In this document: piece by piece, positions 8,291 through 16,011 of the stretch | How positions within the stretch are numbered: the stretch's first letter is position 1 | Layout of the letters: each line of letters starts with the position of its first letter | Origin: Gemmobacter lutimaris | GTDB lineage: Bacteria; Pseudomonadota; Alphaproteobacteria; Rhodobacterales; Rhodobacteraceae | DNA: 64,000 bases | Reading direction: 5' to 3' | Assembly: GCF_003570715.1 (NCBI RefSeq) | Contig: NZ_QXXQ01000015.1 | Coordinates: forward strand, 1-64,000 | The notes under the pieces: model-generated | The model's input: only the letters and a program-made list of their open reading frames with translations | Databases searched by the model: none | Told to the model about the DNA's origin: nothing | Program-made: the position numbers and the translations under genes

Positions 8291-8482
8291 TCACGGCGCC
8301 CTCACTGACGGATAGTGCCGATAGAGACGCCGAGTGCCGAGGCGTGCTTCAATCGTGTCAGGATCGACATGCCGACCATCGTCGGCACATTCTGCCGCTC
8401 GCTTGGAACAGCGGACAGGCGACAGGCTCGGATCGGGGCCCTTGCCCCGACGCCGAGCCCTCGTTGAGACCGTGAGCATCAT
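8291..8482 (-). CDS. Possible small protein, translationally coupled
   Basis: A 63-residue frame starting MMLTVSTRARRRGKGPD. Its ATG overlaps the stop of the 54-residue gene by 4 nt (ATGA), the arrangement used for translational coupling, which is the main support. It is rich in Arg and has no recognised domain. It ends 13 nt before the 367-residue gene. It could be a chance frame. Confidence 0.35.
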   Translation of the reverse strand: MMLTVSTRARRRGKGPDPSLSPVRCSKRAAECADDGRHVDPDTIEARLGTRRLYRHYPSVRAP

Positions 8483-8643
8483 GCCCACGGGTCGACCTCA
8501 GCGATCACTTGAACCTCGTCGCCGTCGATTTCATCGGCGGGGACAGCGCCGAAGGTTCCATCCCCTGCCTGGAAGACGACGATCGAGACCATGAGCGTGG
8601 CGGCGAGGGAGGCTGCGAAGGCGTGTGCATCTTTGCGAGACAT
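8479..8643 (-). CDS. Small hydrophobic-core protein, 54 residues
   Basis: Starts MSRKDAHAFAASLAATLMVS and contains one hydrophobic stretch (about residues 8-26) that could be a membrane segment or uncleaved signal, then a short acidic tail ending EVDPWA. The ATG at 8643 has CAGGAG about 7-9 nt upstream. It is followed by the overlapping 63-residue frame. Function unknown; the ribosome-binding site and structured leader support it as a real gene. Confidence 0.55.
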   Translation of the reverse strand: MSRKDAHAFAASLAATLMVSIVVFQAGDGTFGAVPADEIDGDEVQVIAEVDPWA

Positions 8644-9032
8644 CTGTTTGGCTCCTGTCTGGGAGGCGGGGGACCATCCCCCGCGCGACAGGACCCCGAA
8701 GGCCCGAAGACTGGCTGACATCACCGGGTGCGTTCGGCTCGCCCGAATCCACCCGGCGGCACGGGCTCGCCCGTAGTCCGACCCCTTTGCGGGTTGATCT
8801 CGAAGACGGGATTCGGGGCAAGGAAGGGAATGGCGAGCGGGGGATGGTGCCCCAACGTCAGGAGCCGGTTGTCGCGCTGATGCTTGTAACGCCGCCAGCC
8901 TCCCGGCCGGGCTCTTGGTTGAAGACCTCCGTCTTGGGGGATGGATCCTTTGGTGCCCCGCGAGATCGCGGGACGGGGTTGTGGTCGGTGAGAGGCCCGC
9001 CTGTGGGCTGGCCCCTCACGCCTTAGCAGCGC
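8644..9032. other. Intergenic region with strong inverted repeats
   Basis: 389 bp with no convincing gene; a 133-codon plus-strand frame here looks like a chance product of high GC. At 8654-8692 an outer CCTGTC/GACAGG stem encloses a perfect 8-bp inner hairpin (8666-8684, GCGGGGGA/TCCCCCGC). On the minus strand the outer stem covers part of the CAGGAG ribosome-binding site of the 54-residue gene. Further hairpins appear around 8960-8975 and 8992-9020. Confidence 0.45.
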
Positions 9033-9506
9033 TCAGGCGGCCAGGTACGCGCCCTCTGCCCTATCGCCGTCCTCGGCACCGACGATTTCAAGTCGCGCGC
9101 TGCGGTATCCTTCCTTGGCGATCCAGAGCTCGGCCGCAGTGATAGATTCCGCCAGGTGCAGCAGCTCGGTGTTGCCGCCGAAGTCGAGGAGCACACGCAC
9201 CTGCCCGGGCTTCGGCTCCTCAGCGACCTCGAATACCAGCCGGCTGTCCGCCGAGTGGCTGCGCATGATGGTGACGAGGATGACCCCGTCCGAGGAGAAG
9301 TTCCCTTCATGCAGCGTGAAGGAGGCCGGAGCGGTCCAGGTCGGATAGACCCGGGGCGGTTCCTTTTTCACGAGACGACCGAGGCCGTTTGACCTTTCCC
9401 AAGCTGCCAACTTCTTGGTGAAGCGTGCCGGCGGCTTGGGACTGCCGTCGGTGTAGCGGATCAGCGCCCCGAGAGGGGCTGAGTCGATGATGTTCCTTGC
9501 AGACAT
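9033..9506 (-). CDS. Hypothetical plasmid protein, 157 residues
   Basis: Starts MSARNIIDSAPLGALIRYTDG. No known domain is recognised. The second half has alternating beta-strand-like stretches (DGVILVTIMRSH, RLVFEVAEEPKPGQVRVLLDF) and ends with GDRAEGAYLAA. No signal or membrane segment. GAGG lies just upstream of the ATG, and a perfect hairpin (9520-9539) precedes it. It lies downstream of the ParB-like gene on the same strand, about 100 bp away. Confidence 0.65.
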   Translation of the reverse strand: MSARNIIDSAPLGALIRYTDGSPKPPARFTKKLAAWERSNGLGRLVKKEPPRVYPTWTAPASFTLHEGNFSSDGVILVTIMRSHSADSRLVFEVAEEPKPGQVRVLLDFGGNTELLHLAESITAAELWIAKEGYRSARLEIVGAEDGDRAEGAYLAA

Positions 9507-9519
9507 GATTCCTCATCCC

Positions 9520-9539
9520 GAATGCGAGAGTTCGCATTC
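9520..9539 (-). promoter_or_regulatory. Perfect hairpin in the leader of the 157-residue gene
   Basis: Stem GAATGCGA/TCGCATTC, 8 bp with a 4-nt loop, ending 13 nt before the start codon at 9506. There is no T-run after it on the minus strand, so a role in translation or RNA stability, or a protein-binding palindrome, is more likely than termination. Confidence 0.45.
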
Positions 9540-9606
9540 ATCATATTGATATTGCTGTATTTTGTGAGAAATAGGGGCGAGTTTCCTCGCCCCCGGATGG
9601 CTCAGA

Positions 9607-11778
9607 TCATTCTGCCGCCATCATCGACGCGTCGCCGTTCGGCAGATCGGCCGTCAGGAAAGCCGGGAGATCGACATCTTCGGGCTCGCCCGCGTCCTCC
9701 CCCTGCCCTTCTACGATCGGCTCGCCGTCGCCTGCCGCCAGATCGGCCCGACGCAGGACCTCGGGCAACCAGCCGCTGCCCTTGAGGAGCCGCTCGGCTT
9801 CCGTGGCCATCTCGCCCTTCTTGAGGTGATCGAGAAGCTGCGCGGTCCCTTCACCCTTCGCCTCGCGCACGGCCTCGAGGATCCGGGCCTTGGGCACACG
9901 GTTGAGGTAGCCATCGACGGTCGGCTCCCAGCCCGCTTCGACCATGTCGAGATCGACGGCACGAGCCACCAGATCGGCATGCACCAATCGGCGGGTCAGG
10001 CCGCTGGCGGAGATGCCCGCACCATAGGGGTTCACTTTCTCATGGAGCGCGTTGATCCCGAAGCTGAGGCAATGCGCCAGCAGCGCCAGACGGCTGCCCT
10101 GATCCAGTACGGTCAGATAGTCCCAGAGCGCGGCATCATCGCCGAGGGGCAGATCGGCCTCCCAGGCGGCGTGACGCTCATCGACCAGCTTGGCCACCAC
10201 GCTGTCCTTCAGATCAGGTGCCTGCGCCGACATGTAGACGTGACGCACCGAGGCTTCGAGACAGCTGCCCGTGGCCGAGGAAGTGCGGAAGGTGTCCGTC
10301 ACCAACTTCAGGAGCAGGAGCGTCAACGCAACGTCCGGCGAACGCCCGATGGCTTCCCGCAGCGCGAGGGTCCGATGGGCGGTCAGTTCCATGACCAAGC
10401 GTTCGGGCAGCGGCTTCAGCGCACCGTCGTCGTCCTCGTCGGATAGGTCGGCGCCGATCGGCTGGCCCCCCGAGGTGATGACGGTGCCCCCGGCGGAGGT
10501 CGCCGAAGGTTTCCAGCTGGAAACACCGACATCACCCCCCTGCCCCATGGCATCCGCGCCATCGCCATCCTGGACCGCGGTCTCCTCGCGCGGCTCGTCC
10601 TCGGGCCGGACATAGCCGCGATAGACAGCCAAGCTGCCGTCCCGATCCAGCGACACGAAGACCCCCGCCCGCGCGACCTCGGCCTGGTCGTAGATCAAGG
10701 GCCGCTGTTCGAGTGCTTCCATTGCCATCTCGAGCTGCCCGAGCCGGGCATCGATCTCCTCAGGGTACTCGTCCTCGCCGGAGTATTCCTCCTCCAGCGC
10801 CCGATACTCTGCGAGGAGCGTCGCGTGGGCCGCGCTTTCCTCGTCGGTCATCGGCGCGGGATCACCGGCCAGACGTCGCAGACCGTGGCTGTAACCATAG
10901 GGCAGGTCGGTCGCCACCTCGATCCACTTCCAGCCCTCCGAAGTAAGTGCCTCGGCTTCCGCTTGGAGCTTCTCGGAGACCAAGCGGTCGAGCAGGGCAG
11001 GGTCCTCGAGCCAGCCACCGTCATCGCCCTGGAAAAGATCGCGCAGCACGACACCACCCGCCGCCTCATAGGCATCGACACCGACGAAGACCGCACGACG
11101 ATCCGACGCCCGGACCGAGGTTTCGGTCAGCATTCGGCGAATGGCGTAGGGCTCCTTGTTCCAGGAGTTCTTCACCGCGTCCCAGACCTGTTCCTGACGC
11201 GCGTGATCCGGCTTCACCGTGAAGGCCATCAGCTGTTCCAGCGTCATGCCGTCCTCGGCATAGACATCGAGCAGGGCAGGGGCCACGGTGGTGAGTTTCA
11301 GGCGCTGCTTCACGATCTGCGGCGTCACGAAGAAGGCCGCCGCGATCGCTTCCTCGCCCTGACCCTTTTCGCGCAGGGCCTGGAACGCACGGAACTGGTC
11401 CAGCGGATGCAAAGCCACACGCTGCATGTTCTCGGCCAGCGAGTCGTCCTCGGCCAAAATCTCGGAGGCGGCATCCCGCACGATGCAGGGGATCGGCGCG
11501 GTCTTGGCCAAACGCTTCTGCTTCACCAGGAGCGATAGCGCCTGGAAGCGGCGGCCGCCGGCCGGGATCTCGAACGTGCCGGTTTCGACCCCGTCGGCAT
11601 CAAGCACGGGCCGGACGTTCAAGCCCTGCAGCAGGCCGCGCCGCGCGACGTCCTCGGCCAGTTCCTCGACCGAGACGCCGGCCTTGATGCGCCGCACGTT
11701 GGACTGGCTCAACACGAGCTTGTCGAAGGGGATGTCCCGCGACGGGGACAGGGTGATGCTCTGGGCAAGTTTCGCCAT
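9607..11778 (-). CDS. Large ParB/RepB/Spo0J-family plasmid protein
   Basis: A 723-residue protein. The N-terminal third is a ParB-type domain: SNVRRIKAGVSVEELAEDV (26-44), AGGRRF (73-78), the conserved DDSLAENMQR (111-120) and a helix-turn-helix around 141-160. The remaining 500 residues are specific to this plasmid subfamily and have acidic low-complexity linkers (about 350-450). Normal ParB proteins are about 300 residues, and the true partition ParB here is RepB, so this is probably an accessory DNA-binding protein. The start at 11778 follows GGAG; the longer frame from 11835 would read through the leader hairpin. Confidence 0.85.
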   Translation of the reverse strand: MAKLAQSITLSPSRDIPFDKLVLSQSNVRRIKAGVSVEELAEDVARRGLLQGLNVRPVLDADGVETGTFEIPAGGRRFQALSLLVKQKRLAKTAPIPCIVRDAASEILAEDDSLAENMQRVALHPLDQFRAFQALREKGQGEEAIAAAFFVTPQIVKQRLKLTTVAPALLDVYAEDGMTLEQLMAFTVKPDHARQEQVWDAVKNSWNKEPYAIRRMLTETSVRASDRRAVFVGVDAYEAAGGVVLRDLFQGDDGGWLEDPALLDRLVSEKLQAEAEALTSEGWKWIEVATDLPYGYSHGLRRLAGDPAPMTDEESAAHATLLAEYRALEEEYSGEDEYPEEIDARLGQLEMAMEALEQRPLIYDQAEVARAGVFVSLDRDGSLAVYRGYVRPEDEPREETAVQDGDGADAMGQGGDVGVSSWKPSATSAGGTVITSGGQPIGADLSDEDDDGALKPLPERLVMELTAHRTLALREAIGRSPDVALTLLLLKLVTDTFRTSSATGSCLEASVRHVYMSAQAPDLKDSVVAKLVDERHAAWEADLPLGDDAALWDYLTVLDQGSRLALLAHCLSFGINALHEKVNPYGAGISASGLTRRLVHADLVARAVDLDMVEAGWEPTVDGYLNRVPKARILEAVREAKGEGTAQLLDHLKKGEMATEAERLLKGSGWLPEVLRRADLAAGDGEPIVEGQGEDAGEPEDVDLPAFLTADLPNGDASMMAAE

Positions 11779-11800
11779 CAGATCTTCTCCACGACGGTCG

Positions 11801-11819
11801 TCGGAAGCCACTCTCCCGA
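11801..11819 (-). promoter_or_regulatory. Leader hairpin, radC-motif-like, of the ParB-like gene
   Basis: On the minus strand TCGG/CCGA closes a loop GAGAGTGGCTT, the same core as the DUF932 leader, again preceded by GGTGACGG and TGAG. TTCC in the 3' arm could pair with the GGAG ribosome-binding site downstream. Confidence 0.5.
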
Positions 11820-11889
11820 TCTCACTCACCGTCACCCCTCACCCCCCCAACCTTTTCCTCTCTCCGGCTGCTGACCCAGCGACGCGCGA

Positions 11890-11905
11890 CTTTACAGCTG
11901 TTAAG
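11890..11905. promoter_or_regulatory. parS-like palindrome 1
   Basis: CTTTACAGCTGTTAAG, one base away from a perfect 16-bp palindrome. It fits the core of the repABC parS consensus (TT-N2-C-N-GC-N-G-N2-AA). It lies 43 bp downstream of repC. Confidence 0.6.
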
Positions 11906-11936
11906 TCGCGTCGAACTTGGTGATCGCTCCAAAAGA

Positions 11937-11952
11937 CTTAACAGCTGTTATG
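11937..11952. promoter_or_regulatory. parS-like palindrome 2, overlapping the repC stop
   Basis: CTTAACAGCTGTTATG, one base away from the same palindrome; the repC stop codon (11948-11950) lies inside it. The centres of the two sites are 47 bp apart. A weaker match, CTTAACAGCTGC, lies within repB at 13805-13816. Confidence 0.6.
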
Positions 11953-13171
11953 CAGCAGTTCGCCGGGACATCAGCGCCATGACCATCGGACCGCAAGAGA
12001 ACTCGCCCGCCGCCGCCTTCGATGTCAGGGCGCGGAGGTAGCCACCGGGCGATCGGATGTCGGCAAAGCGTTCCAGCATGGCGACGACGACGATCGATGC
12101 CTGCTCGGGCCCCATGAACCGTTGCGCTTCTTCCCAAGCGGATGCACTGATCCCCATGGCCGGCCGTACATGGCAAGCCGCGTCGAAAAGCTGATGCCAG
12201 TGGCGGATGTCGCCCTGGTAAAAGGTTTTGAGCGACGGGCAGCCCGCGATCACCAGATGGAGCGGGATCTTTGGCACGCGTCTTGTGTCCGCTTCTTCCA
12301 CGTCAGCAACAGGCGCATCCGTTTCAACATCTGGCGCGCCGGCCGCCGCCCCGCCTTTTTCTAAGGCAGGTTCAAGATCTATAGATTCTTCATTTGAATT
12401 ATGATGGTGACGCTCAAAACCGGCATCATTGGTGTTCAATTCTTCTGTTTCAGGACCATCAATGATGTTGCGTGCATGATCGAGAAGAGCTCCGAGATCT
12501 GCTCGGTATGCCGAGAGCTCTTCGAGCATGAGCTTGCGTCGCAGGGCGCGCGCTGTCAGGACAGCCTTGTCGCGTAGTTGGTCCCAGAGGCCAAGACCTG
12601 GCTGGATCTCTTCTCCAAACTCCGCCAGGGCAGCAAGATCGCGCCGCATGAGGCTCACGACCTCCCGCAGCCGGCGCACACGGTCCTCGGCCTCACGCAC
12701 GGCCTCTGCGGCCCGTGCCACCTCTTCGGACCGGCAGTAGAGCGGCGAGAGATCGAAGCCGAAGGCCACGCGTTTTTCGCCATGCTTGCGGACATACCTC
12801 TTCCCGTTCGGACTATCGCGTCGCATGAGCAAGCCAGCGTCCACCAGGCGGGCAATGTGCCTGCGCATCGTGGAGCAGGCCATGCCGTTCAGCCGCTCGC
12901 AGATTGCCTTGTTGGACGGAAAGACGACCATTTCTGCGTTCCCGCCAAGCGCATCATCCGGAAAGAAGCTCAGAAGCCCCTGCAGAACGGTCAGATCGCG
13001 CTCGGAAACGCCAAAGGCGGCCTGCGCCTTGGACAGCTCGCGAAGGAGCTCCCACTTGTTCACGGGCTTGCCCGGAACAGACGCCTCGGGTCGCTCGACC
13101 ACGCGCAGATGGGCGTGCGAGATTGGCCGCATAAACGGCGAAATTGGTGTGTACTCCATGATGTCATTCAC
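11948..13171 (-). CDS. repC: RepC plasmid replication initiator
   Basis: A 407-residue protein with the RepC plan: an N-terminal winged-helix DNA-binding region (WELLRELSKAQAAFGVSERD, then LQGLLSFFPDD and NKAICERLNGMACSTMRRHI, about residues 40-110), a coiled-coil middle and a C-terminal domain ending in GGYLRALTSKAAAGEFS. RepC starts replication, usually from an origin inside its own gene. It is the third gene of the minus-strand repABC operon, about 200 bp after repB, a gap that holds the countertranscribed RNA. Length is normal for the family. Confidence 0.93.
   Translation of the reverse strand: MNDIMEYTPISPFMRPISHAHLRVVERPEASVPGKPVNKWELLRELSKAQAAFGVSERDLTVLQGLLSFFPDDALGGNAEMVVFPSNKAICERLNGMACSTMRRHIARLVDAGLLMRRDSPNGKRYVRKHGEKRVAFGFDLSPLYCRSEEVARAAEAVREAEDRVRRLREVVSLMRRDLAALAEFGEEIQPGLGLWDQLRDKAVLTARALRRKLMLEELSAYRADLGALLDHARNIIDGPETEELNTNDAGFERHHHNSNEESIDLEPALEKGGAAAGAPDVETDAPVADVEEADTRRVPKIPLHLVIAGCPSLKTFYQGDIRHWHQLFDAACHVRPAMGISASAWEEAQRFMGPEQASIVVVAMLERFADIRSPGGYLRALTSKAAAGEFSCGPMVMALMSRRTAA
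12355..12480. other. AT-rich segment of repC, candidate replication origin
   Basis: About 125 bp within repC is clearly richer in A+T than its surroundings (for example TTCATTTGAATTATGATGG). It codes for the Asn/Glu-rich linker between the two halves of RepC. In studied repABC plasmids the origin lies in an AT-rich part of repC; placing it here is by analogy. Confidence 0.4.
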
Positions 13172-13209
13172 GAAGGCAAAATTTCCCTGGCCCGCGAATC
13201 GCTTTGCGC

Positions 13210-13238
13210 TTGCGGGAAAGGGGCCAGATCGCTACATT
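13210..13238 (+). promoter_or_regulatory. Promoter for the repB-repC antisense RNA
   Basis: TTGCGG (13210-13215), a 17-bp spacer, then TACATT (13233-13238), reading opposite to repABC. Spacing is ideal and both boxes are near consensus. The predicted start is near 13245. Confidence 0.55.
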
Positions 13239-13244
13239 CAGAGG

Positions 13245-13330
13245 TGCGAAAACTGAGTTTTGTAGCGGGCTGGTCCCGTGCGAAACCTAAGAAAGGTCTC
13301 GTGAAGCTTGCTTCTCGGGGCCTTTTTCTT
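13245..13330 (+). ncRNA. Countertranscribed RNA (ctRNA, incompatibility RNA) between repB and repC
   Basis: A short transcript of about 85 nt is predicted from the promoter at 13210-13238 to the terminator at 13292-13330, antisense to the repB-repC gap. All studied repABC operons carry such an RNA here; it pairs with the repC leader and lowers RepC expression, setting copy number and incompatibility. Position, orientation, promoter and terminator all fit. Confidence 0.75.
13292..13330 (+). terminator. Intrinsic terminator of the ctRNA
   Basis: AAAGG (13292-13296) pairs with CCTTT (13321-13325); the stem continues through TCTCG/CGGGG with G-T pairs, one T-T mismatch, then GAAGC/GCTTC. TTTTTCTTTT follows. 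The same stem-loop read on the repABC strand is probably the ctRNA target. Confidence 0.75.
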
Positions 13331-13371
13331 TTCTGCCTGTCTCGTGCCTCCTTGTTGGTTGTTGCTCTTCC

Positions 13372-14304
13372 TCAGTCTTCCTTGCGCTTCCAGCGCTCGT
13401 GAAGCTCAGCAATCAGCTGCGGGGCCATGCCCTCAAGCCAGCTGACAAAATCTCTGTCCTCGGCCTTCAGCTCGAGCTTGAACTGTCGGCCTCGGCGCCC
13501 TGTCGCGATGGTTGCAGCCCCGACACCCGGAATGGCCACACTGGGCGCCCCTCGGGGACCTGATGGACGGGTCGGCCGCTCTGCCTGCACCACTGCGGCG
13601 AGGACGGCAAGGAACGCGGCGTCTGACTTTTCGTCAGGTCCACCGGAGTGAGAGGACCTGGTCTCTGCCGCTACTGCAGCGAGGTTCTCGCGGTCCACAG
13701 ATGCATCGCCCAGTGACTTCTTGAGCTCCTCCCAACGAGGCCGGCCAATACCTGGCGCAGCACCGATCGCAAGTACGAGGCTCTCACCAACTGCGCGAAC
13801 GACACTTAACAGCTGCGACACACCGGCTTCTGTGAGCCCCAGAACCTCTGCCACACCCTTGTTGGTACGTTCCGCCTCTCCAAGATGATCACCATTGAGC
13901 AAGGCCGCCGCGACCAAGGCACGTTCTATGAAGCTCAGGTCACGTCGTTCTTGGTTCTCGAGCAGCTGATCCCGAAGCGCCTGATCCCCGTCCATGTCAG
14001 TTACGATCGCACGGACCTTGATCCCGAGATCCCGGCAAGCTTCAAGCCGACGCCGCCCGTAGATCAGGCTGTAGCGATCGCCTTCGAGAGGTCGCACGAG
14101 GATCGGCACCCGTTGGCCGCTTCTGGAGATCGATGCCTTCAGCCCAGCAATCTCGATTTGCAGACGGTCATCCAGCCTGCCCACGGTCTCGACATGGTCA
14201 GGCTCGATCTCGAACACGCCACCCCGCAGCCTGCGCCCCTCAAGAGCGTCGGGGGCATTGCGCAATGTCTGCAAGGGCAGTCCCAGTTTAGGCTTTCTTG
14301 CCAT
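13372..14304 (-). CDS. repB: RepB, ParB-family partition protein of repABC
   Basis: A 310-residue ParB-type protein: GRRRLEAC at 83-90, LLENQERRDLS at 114-124 and a helix-turn-helix at about 150-170 (NKGVAEVLGLTEAGVSQLLS), then a C-terminal dimerisation part. It binds parS and works with RepA in plasmid segregation. The start MARKPKLGL at 14304 overlaps the end of repA by 17 nt, as expected in a coupled operon; the longer frame from 14355 would extend further into repA. The nearest parS candidates are at 11890 and 11937. Confidence 0.92.
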   Translation of the reverse strand: MARKPKLGLPLQTLRNAPDALEGRRLRGGVFEIEPDHVETVGRLDDRLQIEIAGLKASISRSGQRVPILVRPLEGDRYSLIYGRRRLEACRDLGIKVRAIVTDMDGDQALRDQLLENQERRDLSFIERALVAAALLNGDHLGEAERTNKGVAEVLGLTEAGVSQLLSVVRAVGESLVLAIGAAPGIGRPRWEELKKSLGDASVDRENLAAVAAETRSSHSGGPDEKSDAAFLAVLAAVVQAERPTRPSGPRGAPSVAIPGVGAATIATGRRGRQFKLELKAEDRDFVSWLEGMAPQLIAELHERWKRKED

Positions 14305-15481
14305 TGCGTCCCCACGTGCTCTGGATGATCGCAGCGATCTCGTCGTTGACGGCATTCATGGACTCGATAGCGCGGTCGAAGGTCTGGCGCGTGAAGTCCT
14401 TCTTGTCCGCCTCATACAGGGTCTGCTTGGTCAGTCCGGCATCCGATATCGCCGTCGACTCGACCATGTGGTTGGTAAGCACCGAACGCCCGAAGAGCCC
14501 TCGGATGAAGGCGATCACCTCGGTCTGTGGGGCGTCGCCCACCTTGTAACGGGTCGGCAAGAACCGCAGCCAATCGAAACGCAGGTTGGCGCCCGCGTCA
14601 CGGATCACACCCAAAAGGTCGGCCGTCATCCGCAGGAACTGCGACATGGACATGAGGTCAAGCATCTGAGGGTGAACGGTGACCAGGACGCCCGAGGACG
14701 CGGAGAGAGCAGACATGGTCAGAAAGCCCAGTTGCGGAGGACAGTCGATCACGACGACATCATAGTCGCTTTCGACGCTGTCGAGGGCATCACGGACCCT
14801 CGCGAAGAAAGCGCGGGCGCCGCCACGCTGGATCGCGGCTGGGGTCTCATGCTCGAACTCCATAAGCTCGAGATTGCCCGGAATAAGGTCCAGGCCACGG
14901 ATGTAGGTCTTTCTGATGACCTCGGAAACCGGGACAGGGTCGTCATAACGGACCGCGTCGTACAGCGTCCCGCCTTCCATCAGGTCCAGTTCAGGCTGGA
15001 TCCCATGCAAGGCGGACAACGACGCCTGCGGATCCAGATCAATGGCCAGCACCCGATAACCCTTGAACGCAAGTCTCTGTGCAAGGTGTGCTGATGTGGT
15101 GGTCTTGCCCGAGCCACCCTTGAAATTCACAACGGAAATGACCTGTAGCTCGTCCCCTTTGCGCCGACCCGGCACGTAGGTTCCCGGCTTTTTGGCATTG
15201 GCCTCAAGGCTTTGCCTGATCTCCCAGACATCGTCGAGGGTGTAGCGGCGATGGCTACCGGCCGTCGTCTCGACGTCCGTGATCTTGCCTTCCCGATGAA
15301 GTTTGCGAAGGTAGGTGTGATCGACACCAATCAGCTCGGCCGCTTCACCACTCGTCAGGCTGCGCATCACCTTCTTCGCGTCGGGAGGGAAGTGGGCTGC
15401 ACGTTGTGCATGCAGGTTCGAAGCCAGGAGTTCGGCGTAGTGGCCAATGGCGACGTCTAGGTCTTTGTCTATCTCGGTCAT
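14288..15481 (-). CDS. repA: RepA, ParA-family partition ATPase of repABC
   Basis: A 397-residue protein: N-terminal winged-helix DNA-binding part (SGEAAELIGVDHTYLRKLHREGKI, about 44-67), deviant Walker A KGGSGKTT at 121-128, IDLDPQ at 147-152 and a later VVVIDCPPQLGF. RepA drives partition and represses the operon with RepB. It is first in the minus-strand repA-repB-repC operon and has the normal family length. The 209-bp region upstream, shared with the divergent antitoxin gene, should hold the repABC promoter and operator. Confidence 0.94.
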   Translation of the reverse strand: MTEIDKDLDVAIGHYAELLASNLHAQRAAHFPPDAKKVMRSLTSGEAAELIGVDHTYLRKLHREGKITDVETTAGSHRRYTLDDVWEIRQSLEANAKKPGTYVPGRRKGDELQVISVVNFKGGSGKTTTSAHLAQRLAFKGYRVLAIDLDPQASLSALHGIQPELDLMEGGTLYDAVRYDDPVPVSEVIRKTYIRGLDLIPGNLELMEFEHETPAAIQRGGARAFFARVRDALDSVESDYDVVVIDCPPQLGFLTMSALSASSGVLVTVHPQMLDLMSMSQFLRMTADLLGVIRDAGANLRFDWLRFLPTRYKVGDAPQTEVIAFIRGLFGRSVLTNHMVESTAISDAGLTKQTLYEADKKDFTRQTFDRAIESMNAVNDEIAAIIQSTWGRNGKKA

Positions 15482-15690
15482 GCCCTGCTCGATCCGTGGG
15501 CGCGATTTTTATGTGACCGCGCGTTATTTTTCGAGACTATTGCCCGACCGACCAGATTCGCGCAAGCCTTTTCCACATCTAGTGTCCGAGCGTACAGTAA
15601 GCACAAGCACAGTGGGCCTCGCTGGCCGAGCTTTCTCTGGCGATCATGGGTATGTAGCTTTCTCGGCGTTAGTGCTCGCAGGAGGTCAGG

Positions 15691-15918
15691 ATGAAAGTCG
15701 TGAGATGGGGCAACTCCCTGGCGGTGCGCCTGCCTGTAAAGCTGGTCAGAGAGCTCGGGCTGGTGGAAGGTGACCGGATCGACTTGATCCGTGAGCATGA
15801 TGTTCTGCGGGTTCATCGCTTGCCGCGCACCCACGAGGTGCTGGACAGTTTGCGAAAGTTCCGCTGTCGACTTCCCGCCAGCCAGCGCCTTGGCCGCGAT
15901 GATGCTCAACGCCGGTAA
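15691..15918 (+). CDS. AbrB/MazE-type (VapB-like) antitoxin without a toxin
   Basis: A 75-residue protein with the swapped-hairpin AbrB fold: MKVVRWGNSLAVRLPVKLVR followed by ELGLVEGDRIDLI. The C-terminal tail, ending RLPASQRLGRDDAQRR, is like that of VapB antitoxins and looks complete. GGAGG lies 6 nt upstream of the ATG. The PIN-domain toxin expected just downstream is missing; no remnant is visible before the DUF4143 ATPase gene. It is divergent from repA. It may be an antitoxin left after toxin loss or may now act alone as a regulator. Confidence 0.8.
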   Translation: MKVVRWGNSLAVRLPVKLVRELGLVEGDRIDLIREHDVLRVHRLPRTHEVLDSLRKFRCRLPASQRLGRDDAQRR

Positions 15919-16011
15919 GGGCCACTGTCTGAAAGGGGAGGGTGGGTTTGTCCTTGGCTAAGTGAGACGCGGCGCAGCGTCGTGACGGGTCTTCGACGCA
16001 CGTTGAGAACC

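Noticed and set aside
8625-9026. 133-codon plus-strand frame in the intergenic region
   Set aside because: Low-complexity Arg/Gly/Pro composition and no ribosome-binding site; it runs through hairpins that make sense for the minus-strand gene.
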